Source: Streptomyces meridianus (GTDB lineage: Bacteria; Actinomycetota; Actinomycetes; Streptomycetales; Streptomycetaceae). From it: DNA of 64,000 nucleotides. Under the pieces are notes generated by a model that searched no databases, was not told where the DNA came from, and worked only from the letters and a program-made list of their open reading frames with translations. The stretch is from assembly GCF_023703325.1 (NCBI RefSeq), contig NZ_JAMQGM010000037.1, positions 151,247-215,246 of the forward strand. The letters run 5' to 3'. Made by a program: the position numbers and the translations under genes. Positions 58,963 to 64,000 of this stretch are shown in pieces; the first letter of the stretch is position 1; each line of letters opens with the position of its first letter.

Positions 58963-61026
58963 TCAGCGGGTGACCAGGGCGAACCCTCCCGGCGGCACCG
59001 TGATCCGCAGCTTCCGGCTGCTGTCGGTGCGGGCCGTCCGCTGCCGTCCCGAGGCGTCGTAGCAGCGGATGTCGGCCTCGCCGCCGCCGGGCACATCGAT
59101 CTCGACGGTGCGGCCGGTGGCCGCGGCGCTGTGCAGCAGGGCTGCACCCGTGCCGTCCTGCCCGAGAACGATGCGGGACACCAGGGGCTGCAGCATGAGC
59201 GCGTCGATACGGCCGGTGCCGCCGGTGGTGCGGGCGGTCAGGGTGCCCGCCTGCGCCGGGAACGGCTTGTCCAGGGTGGTCGGCAGCAGGGCTCCCGGCG
59301 CCGGAGAGTCGCCCTGCGGGCCGACGGCCCCGTGGTCGAGCGTTCCGAGGGCGCTGCCCTCGCGGGTGAAGCGGGTGACGGCCTTGGAGCCCGGGGCGAG
59401 GTCCGCCACGACCCGCACCGAGCGCGGCTGGCCGGCCGCCGGGAGATTCCAGCGCAGGGACGAGCCGGGACCGGCCGCGGAGTACGCCCCGCCACTCCAC
59501 TGGGACTCCCCGGTCCAGGCGCTCTCCGGCTTCACCGTCTCCGCCTCACCGGAGACCTCACCGGACTCGGCCTCGATCAGCTTCCGGCCGTCGCGCTCGA
59601 CGACGTGGGAGGCGGCGCCCTGCGCGAGCTCCCTGAGCTCGGGTGCCGCGTCCAGGGCCTGCATCGTCAGCAGCCCGTGGATCGTGGACTCGGCTCCGGA
59701 GTTGCGGTTGATCCGGCCGTCGACATCGACCCCGTCGAAGGTGACACCGGTCCGGGGGTCGTACACGGGCGTCCCGGAGCGGTTCTGGCCGAAGAACCAG
59801 CCCGCGGCGAACCCGGCCAGACGGCGCAGGCCGGGCCGGTCCGCCGCCTCGGCGACGGAGAGCAGGTTCTGGACGCGCGAGTCTGCGCCGTAGGCGATCT
59901 GGGAGCGGTCCACGGGGGTGGGCAGCAGACCGTTGTCGGGGCCGGACGAGGTGAGCAGGTCCGGGGTGAACACGGCCGCGTCGCGCACCGCGCCGTCCAG
60001 CAGCCGCGGCTTGCCGAGCACGTCGGAGGCGCGGGCCAGCGCCGACGGCATCTGGGCGCCCCAGCCGTGCCAGACCGAGCGGGACTTCGCCCAGGGCATG
60101 GCGGCGCCGTACGGCCATTGCCCGGTGTCCGTGCCGCCGCTCATCGCAGCGATGCCCTCGGCCAGCCGGGAAGCGGCGCGCACGGCCGCGTCGCGGCTCG
60201 CGGAGTCGGGCGCCGCCTCCGCGTAGGCGGTCAGCCCGAGCACGGCCTCGGACGAGGCGTCGGCGCCGTCGGCGATGAGCCAGGCCGGGGTCTGCACCCC
60301 GTCGATGTCGAGGTAGTCGCCGTACTCGTCGAACGCGTCCCGGTCGAGCGCCTGCACCGCCAGGTCGAGCCGCTCCCGCAGGAACGCGGCGAATTCGGGA
60401 TCGGCCTTCTCGTACGCGGCGTAGCCCTCGCCGAGCGCCCAGATGGTGCGGGCCAGCCAGTAGGAGTCGTCCGAGTCCGACGGGTCGGGCTCCTCCCGGG
60501 GCTTCGCACTCGGGTTGAGGGTGCCGTCGGGCTGCATCCACAGCACGACCTCGCCCGCGTTCGGGCCCGTGGCGGTCTGCATGTAGGTGAGGCCGCGCAG
60601 CATGCCGTACGCCTGGTCGCGGGCGTGCTCGTCACCGGTGGCCCGCCACTGGCGCAAGTTGACGACGGCCGCGCGGGATATGTCGTCGGCGTCGTAGGCG
60701 CCCTGCTCGTAGGTGTCGGTCGCCGGGTCGTACGCGCCGCCGCCCACGTTGCGGTAGCCGCCGTCGTCCTGGTGGTCGGCGTACACCCACAGCACCCCGA
60801 TCCCGGGCTGCTCGTCCAGCCGGTAGGTGGTGTGACCCGGCTGGTCGGGCGGGGTGACGGTGGTGCTCAGCCGGTCCAGGTGGGCCAGGTTGGTGAGCGG
60901 GGCAGTGCCTGCGGCAGAGTCGGTGGCGGAGCCGGTGGCCGGGCCGGCGGCGGCCAGGGTGGCCGGCACCAGTGCGGCGCAGAGGCCGATCGCGGCGGCG
61001 AGCGCCGTCCATCGTCGTCGGGACAT
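58963..61026 (-). CDS. secreted six-hairpin glycosidase-like protein
   Basis: 687 residues. A signal peptide (LAAAIGLCAALVPATLAAA) precedes a helical domain of ~430 residues with repeated Trp/Tyr-rich motifs (DADDISRAAVVNLRQW, SYWLARTIWALGEGYAAY, NRNSGAESTIHGLLTMQAL) typical of (α/α)6-barrel glycosidases, then β-rich C-terminal modules, possibly carbohydrate-binding (YSAAGPGSSLRWNLPAAG). The substrate is unknown; the adjacent LacI regulator and a LacI-type operator suggest sugar-induced secretion. ATG 61026 follows GGAGAAAG. Confidence 0.8.
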   Translation of the reverse strand: MSRRRWTALAAAIGLCAALVPATLAAAGPATGSATDSAAGTAPLTNLAHLDRLSTTVTPPDQPGHTTYRLDEQPGIGVLWVYADHQDDGGYRNVGGGAYDPATDTYEQGAYDADDISRAAVVNLRQWRATGDEHARDQAYGMLRGLTYMQTATGPNAGEVVLWMQPDGTLNPSAKPREEPDPSDSDDSYWLARTIWALGEGYAAYEKADPEFAAFLRERLDLAVQALDRDAFDEYGDYLDIDGVQTPAWLIADGADASSEAVLGLTAYAEAAPDSASRDAAVRAASRLAEGIAAMSGGTDTGQWPYGAAMPWAKSRSVWHGWGAQMPSALARASDVLGKPRLLDGAVRDAAVFTPDLLTSSGPDNGLLPTPVDRSQIAYGADSRVQNLLSVAEAADRPGLRRLAGFAAGWFFGQNRSGTPVYDPRTGVTFDGVDVDGRINRNSGAESTIHGLLTMQALDAAPELRELAQGAASHVVERDGRKLIEAESGEVSGEAETVKPESAWTGESQWSGGAYSAAGPGSSLRWNLPAAGQPRSVRVVADLAPGSKAVTRFTREGSALGTLDHGAVGPQGDSPAPGALLPTTLDKPFPAQAGTLTARTTGGTGRIDALMLQPLVSRIVLGQDGTGAALLHSAAATGRTVEIDVPGGGEADIRCYDASGRQRTARTDSSRKLRITVPPGGFALVTR

Positions 61027-61070
61027 GCTTTCTCCAGAGGGTGCGGGCCGGGCCGAGGGGGATCGGCAGT

Positions 61071-61087
61071 CGGAAAACGGCTTTCCG
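61071..61087. promoter_or_regulatory. LacI-type operator upstream of the glycosidase
   Basis: CGGAAAACGGCTTTCCG has half-sites CGGAAA and TTTCCG around 5 bases, a usual LacI-family pattern. It lies 45 bp before the glycosidase start. Its core differs from that of the site upstream of lacI, so the binding protein is uncertain. Confidence 0.55.
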
Positions 61088-61152
61088 GTGACGCTCGGTC
61101 GGGGGCGGCCGCCGTGGCTCGCACGGCGGTGATGCGGACGGTGGTGCGGTTC

Positions 61153-62172
61153 TCAGAGCGGCGGCGCGGTGGACCTCCTCAGCACCAGCTGCCCCGGGGG
61201 CAGTTCGACGTCGTCCGGGCGGTCGCCGGCGACCAGGCCGAGCAGCAGCCGGGCGGCGGTCCGCCCCCACTCGAGGGCGTCGGCCGTCACGGTCGTCAGC
61301 GCCGGGTGGACGTGCGCGGCGAGGGTCATGTCGTCGAAGCCGGTGACGGACAGGTCGTACGGCAGCCGCAGGCCGCGCTCGCTCGCCACGGACATGCCCG
61401 CCACCGCCATGAGGTCGTTGGCGTAGACGATCGCGGTCGGCCGTTCCGCCAGGTCGAGCAGGGTCCGGGTGGCGGCGGCGCCCGAGGCCGCGCTGAAGTC
61501 GGCCTCGACGCAGGCGCGGGCGTCGAGGCCGGCCTCGCTCATCGCCTCCTCCCAGGCAAGGCGCCGGCTCACGCCGTGCAACAGGCCGACAGGCCCGCCC
61601 ACATGGGCGATGCGGGTGTGGCCCAGGGCGGCGAGGTGTTCGACGGCGGCCCGGATGCCCGGCCGGTCGTCGAGGCAGACGGCGGGGAACGGGGACGGCC
61701 CGCCGGGGCGGTTGAGCGTGACGGCCGGGATCCCGAGTTCGCCGAGCAGGGGGATGCGCGGGTCGTCGCGGCGCAGGTCGGCAACGAAAACACCGTCCAC
61801 CCTGCGTTCGCCGGCAAGGCGGCGGTAGGCGGCCTCCTCCGTCTCCGCGTCCGGCACCACCTGCAGCACCAGGGACTGCTTCGTCCGCCACAGCACCGTC
61901 TCGACCCCGGCGATGAAGGAGGGGAAGAACGGGTCTGCGCCCAGCAGTTCGGGAGGCCGGGCCGCGACCAGGCCCAGGGCCAGCGCCTGACGGGTGGACA
62001 GCGAACGGGCCCGGGCGCTGGGCTGCCAGCCCAGCTCCGCGGCCGCCGCGAGGATGCGCCTGCGGGTCTGCTCGCCCACGCCGGGCTTGGCGTTGAGCGC
62101 GAACGAAACCGCCGCCGCGGAGACGCCGGCGCGGGCGGCGACATCGGCGATGGTGGGACGGAGTTCTGCCAA
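61153..62172 (-). CDS. LacI-family regulator of the adjacent glycosidase
   Basis: 339 residues. The N-terminal helix-turn-helix and hinge (TIADVAARAGVSAAAVSFAL, then ILAAAAELGWQPSARARSL) are followed by a periplasmic-binding-like sugar domain (FVADLRRDDPRIPLLGELG, AHVGGPVGLLHG, SVTGFDDMTLAAHVHP). TTG 62172 is the only sensible start. It is 126 bp upstream of the glycosidase gene on the same strand. The palindrome at 62243 is its likely own operator. Confidence 0.92.
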   Translation of the reverse strand: MAELRPTIADVAARAGVSAAAVSFALNAKPGVGEQTRRRILAAAAELGWQPSARARSLSTRQALALGLVAARPPELLGADPFFPSFIAGVETVLWRTKQSLVLQVVPDAETEEAAYRRLAGERRVDGVFVADLRRDDPRIPLLGELGIPAVTLNRPGGPSPFPAVCLDDRPGIRAAVEHLAALGHTRIAHVGGPVGLLHGVSRRLAWEEAMSEAGLDARACVEADFSAASGAAATRTLLDLAERPTAIVYANDLMAVAGMSVASERGLRLPYDLSVTGFDDMTLAAHVHPALTTVTADALEWGRTAARLLLGLVAGDRPDDVELPPGQLVLRRSTAPPL

Positions 62173-62242
62173 CGTTCCGATCCGTGGTCGTCGCTCCGGC
62201 TCGGGTTGCGGAGCGAGGGTGGCGGCAGGGCGGCCGAATGCT

Positions 62243-62258
62243 GCTTAAGCGCTTAAGC
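62243..62258. promoter_or_regulatory. LacI-type palindromic operator
   Basis: GCTTAAGCGCTTAAGC, a perfect 16-bp palindrome with the central CG favoured by LacI proteins. It lies 70 bp before the lacI start, so autoregulation is likely. Confidence 0.72.
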
Positions 62259-62396
62259 TCGCGCCTTGGGGACCAGCCAAGCGTCCGGCACGGGAGGCGT
62301 CAACCCTTCGGAACGGTCCGATGCCCGGGAAGCCGGTGAAGTGGTGGCCGGTGCACGCATTGGCGACCGGCCCGAGCAGCCGCATAGGGTCGCGGG

Positions 62397-62720
62397 GTGC
62401 CTGACGTGATGCCCTTGGTGACCGCCGTGGACCAGCTCGCCGACCGGCTGCGCTCTCTCCCGCAGAGCCGGCTCCGGCAGGGAGCCGCAGCCCACGGCCT
62501 GGACCTGGCCCGAGAACTCTCCGCGCGTGCCCAGCGGTTGGAGTTCCCCGACCGCGAGCCCCGGAGCGTCCCGGACGAGGGGCTGTTCGTGGTCGCCGAC
62601 CAGGTGGCCGTCACCGGCCGTGATCTCGCCGAGGCCATGCGGACGGCCTCCGCCCACGAGGTGGCGGAGGCCGTGAAGCTGGTCGAGGAGGCGGCCCGGC
62701 GCTGCGAGGGGACCGGCTGA
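62397..62720 (+). CDS. conserved hypothetical protein
   Basis: 107 residues, mostly helical and charged (TAVDQLADRLRSLPQSRLRQ, then VSVPDEGLFVVADQVAVTG). No family recognised, no signal or membrane helix. GTG 62397 is 6 bases after TAGGGT (62385-62390) with no ribosome site, which suggests a leaderless transcript. Confidence 0.75.
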   Translation: MPDVMPLVTAVDQLADRLRSLPQSRLRQGAAAHGLDLARELSARAQRLEFPDREPRSVPDEGLFVVADQVAVTGRDLAEAMRTASAHEVAEAVKLVEEAARRCEGTG

Positions 62721-62756
62721 ACCGGGCGTCGCGCCCCGGGTGCCGGTGCAGCCCGA

Positions 62757-63668
62757 TCAGACGGAGGCCACGACCCGGTCCGCGATGATGTAGACGTTCG
62801 AGTCGCCGTAGGCGAACGTCAGCGTGTAGGCGCCCGAGACCCCGGAACCCCCGAGGAGGACCGGCGCGTCACCGCGGCGAAGTGCGTCCCCGAGCTGCTC
62901 GGCGGTCGCCCGCTGGCCGGGAGTCATGCAGACCGTGGTGCCGTCGGCGAAGACGTAGACGTCCAGTGTGCCCAGCGGCCCGGGGCGGACGTCGGCGAGC
63001 GGCGTACCGGCCTCGGCCAGCTCCGTGAGCCGGGCGACCGTGCGCTCGTGGTCCGCGACGGCGGTGACGGGCCTGAAGTCCGGGTGCGAGGGGTGACGGC
63101 GCCTGGCCGCGGCCAGCTCCGGCGACTCGTCCGGTCCGTCGCCGGCAGGGGCCGCCGTGCCGTCCGGGAGTTCGGTGTCCGGCGCGTCGAGGACCGCTTC
63201 GTCCCGGTCGAGCGCCTCGTGGGGGAGGGGGTCGGCCCCGAGCAGGGGCTCGAGGCCGGCGAAGTCGGCCTGCCGCGGGACATAGATCGCGTCCACCGCG
63301 GCGTCGAAGTGCTCGTCGATCTCGTCGGGGGCGCTGTCGAACCCGGAGAGGCTGCCGAGGAGGGGCGGAGCGTCGGACGGGTCGCGGACCTCCTGCGCGG
63401 CCCAGAAGGCGCGGGCCTCGGCGAGTTCCCGCTCACGCTCGTCGGCGAGGGCCTCGGCGACGGCCGTGCGTATCTCGGTCAGAGTCTCGGTCCCGAGCTC
63501 CGTGCGCGCTGCGGGGACCCGTGCCGCTTCCGTGCCGCTGCGGGCGGCGAGCTCGGTACGCAGGGCGCGCAGCTCCTTGCGCAGCCCGTGAGCCGTGTAC
63601 AGAGCGGCTGCGCCCACGGCTGTCGCGCCGGTCGCGGCAAGCAGCAGGGCAAGGGATTGAGCGCTCAC
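62757..63668 (-). CDS. membrane-anchored protein of unknown function
   Basis: 303 residues. An N-terminal helix (LALLLAATGATAVGAAALY) anchors a coiled coil (LRKELRALRTELAARSG to ERERELAEARAFW), an acidic middle, and a C-terminal β domain (GPLGTLDVYVFADGTTVCMTP to FAYGDSNVYIIADRVVAS). No family recognised. GTG 63668. Confidence 0.75.
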   Translation of the reverse strand: MSAQSLALLLAATGATAVGAAALYTAHGLRKELRALRTELAARSGTEAARVPAARTELGTETLTEIRTAVAEALADERERELAEARAFWAAQEVRDPSDAPPLLGSLSGFDSAPDEIDEHFDAAVDAIYVPRQADFAGLEPLLGADPLPHEALDRDEAVLDAPDTELPDGTAAPAGDGPDESPELAAARRRHPSHPDFRPVTAVADHERTVARLTELAEAGTPLADVRPGPLGTLDVYVFADGTTVCMTPGQRATAEQLGDALRRGDAPVLLGGSGVSGAYTLTFAYGDSNVYIIADRVVASV

Positions 63669-64000
63669 TGACGTACTCCCGGTTCGTCGATCCCCCGAAC
63701 TCCTACCTCAGCTTGGTCCGTCCCGAGCCCCCGCGTCAGTGCAAAACGTCACTTAACGTCCGGGACTTTGGGCCCGAGCAGCTTAGCGGCAGCGGGCTCG
63801 CCCCCGAAAAGAGGGCTCCCCCGGGACGGGCGTCCATCCTGGGGGAGCACACGCCGAACGGGAAGCCCTGTGGACCGTCCGGCCGGGCTCGGTCACGCAG
63901 TGCGGCCGGCCGTGCGGATGTTGTCGCCGCCTGTGCTGGGCTTCGCTTGCGCTGTGGGCGGGTGCCCGCTTCGTTCCTCGGCGGACCCCCACCCTCCGCT
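63669..64000. other. right-edge intergenic region
   Basis: 332 bases with no credible gene. AACGTC recurs 10 bp apart (AACGTCACTTAACGTC). A hairpin GCTCCCCC...GGGGGAGC (63815-63848) may terminate a gene beyond the window. Confidence 0.35.

Noticed and set aside
63815..63848. Hairpin near the right edge as a named terminator
   Set aside because: The 8-bp stem has a long 18-base loop and no gene in the window clearly ends there.

Overview
The window is about 64 kb of a Streptomyces chromosome from the conserved core. Very high G+C, frequent GTG and TTG starts, many 4-bp start/stop overlaps and a tRNA-Leu(UAA) of the bldA type all point that way. From memory, the gene order galK, response regulator, TetR/desaturase, ppc, pth/rplY/prs/glmU, ABC transporter, mfd, P450, two rpf genes, eno, divIC, ndh, cfa matches one arm of the S. 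coelicolor core map. No database was consulted.

Layout. 1-9 kb: tail of galactokinase, an orphan NarL-type regulator, marR facing a trans-aconitate methyltransferase operon, a TetR/fatty-acid desaturase pair, phosphoenolpyruvate carboxylase, a sortase-anchored secreted protein and a membrane protein. 9.6-13.9 kb: pth, rplY, prs, glmU and tRNA-Gln, all on the minus strand (translation, PRPP and cell-wall precursor supply). 14.2-21.4 kb: an orphan sensor kinase, then an island of polymorphic-toxin-type domains (YwqJ deaminase with SUKH-3; a WHH nuclease fused to SUKH-1; a deaminase fused to SUKH-4), then a DivIVA-like coiled-coil protein. 21.4-26.5 kb: a peroxiredoxin relic, a MacB/FtsX-type ABC exporter, a wrecked vapBC and an intact phd-vapC. 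26.7-30.2 kb: mfd. 30.4-36.9 kb: an accessory block (secreted HNH nuclease lipoprotein, aminoglycoside phosphotransferase, MFS exporter with its own regulator, NUDIX, VanX-type dipeptidase, GNAT).

37-40 kb: SurA-like lipoprotein, MazG, a DUF6479-like protein and lysoplasmalogenase. 40-45 kb: an OmpR two-component system divergent from a ferric reductase/FMN-binding/ApbE set, which looks like a flavinylated trans-membrane electron route. 45-54 kb: P450, two Rpf muralytic enzymes (one behind a c-di-AMP riboswitch), enolase, the divIC-DUF501-ppx run and a LEA-like repeat protein. 54-64 kb: type II NADH dehydrogenase near a candidate Rex operator, cyclopropane-fatty-acid-synthase-like methyltransferase, bldA, a Bax-inhibitor-1 membrane protein, DUF4287, a secreted glycosidase-like protein with a LacI regulator, and two unknown proteins at the right edge.

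Standouts. The toxin/immunity-domain island at 15.7-20.2 kb, in which two nuclease or deaminase domains sit in the same polypeptide as their SUKH partners, is the best candidate for an under-described system. Others are bldA together with the only in-frame TTA codon I found in the window (in tam), the c-di-AMP riboswitch on one of two adjacent rpf genes, the decayed toxin-antitoxin and peroxiredoxin loci, and a duplicated HNH gene end flanking the aminoglycoside phosphotransferase gene.
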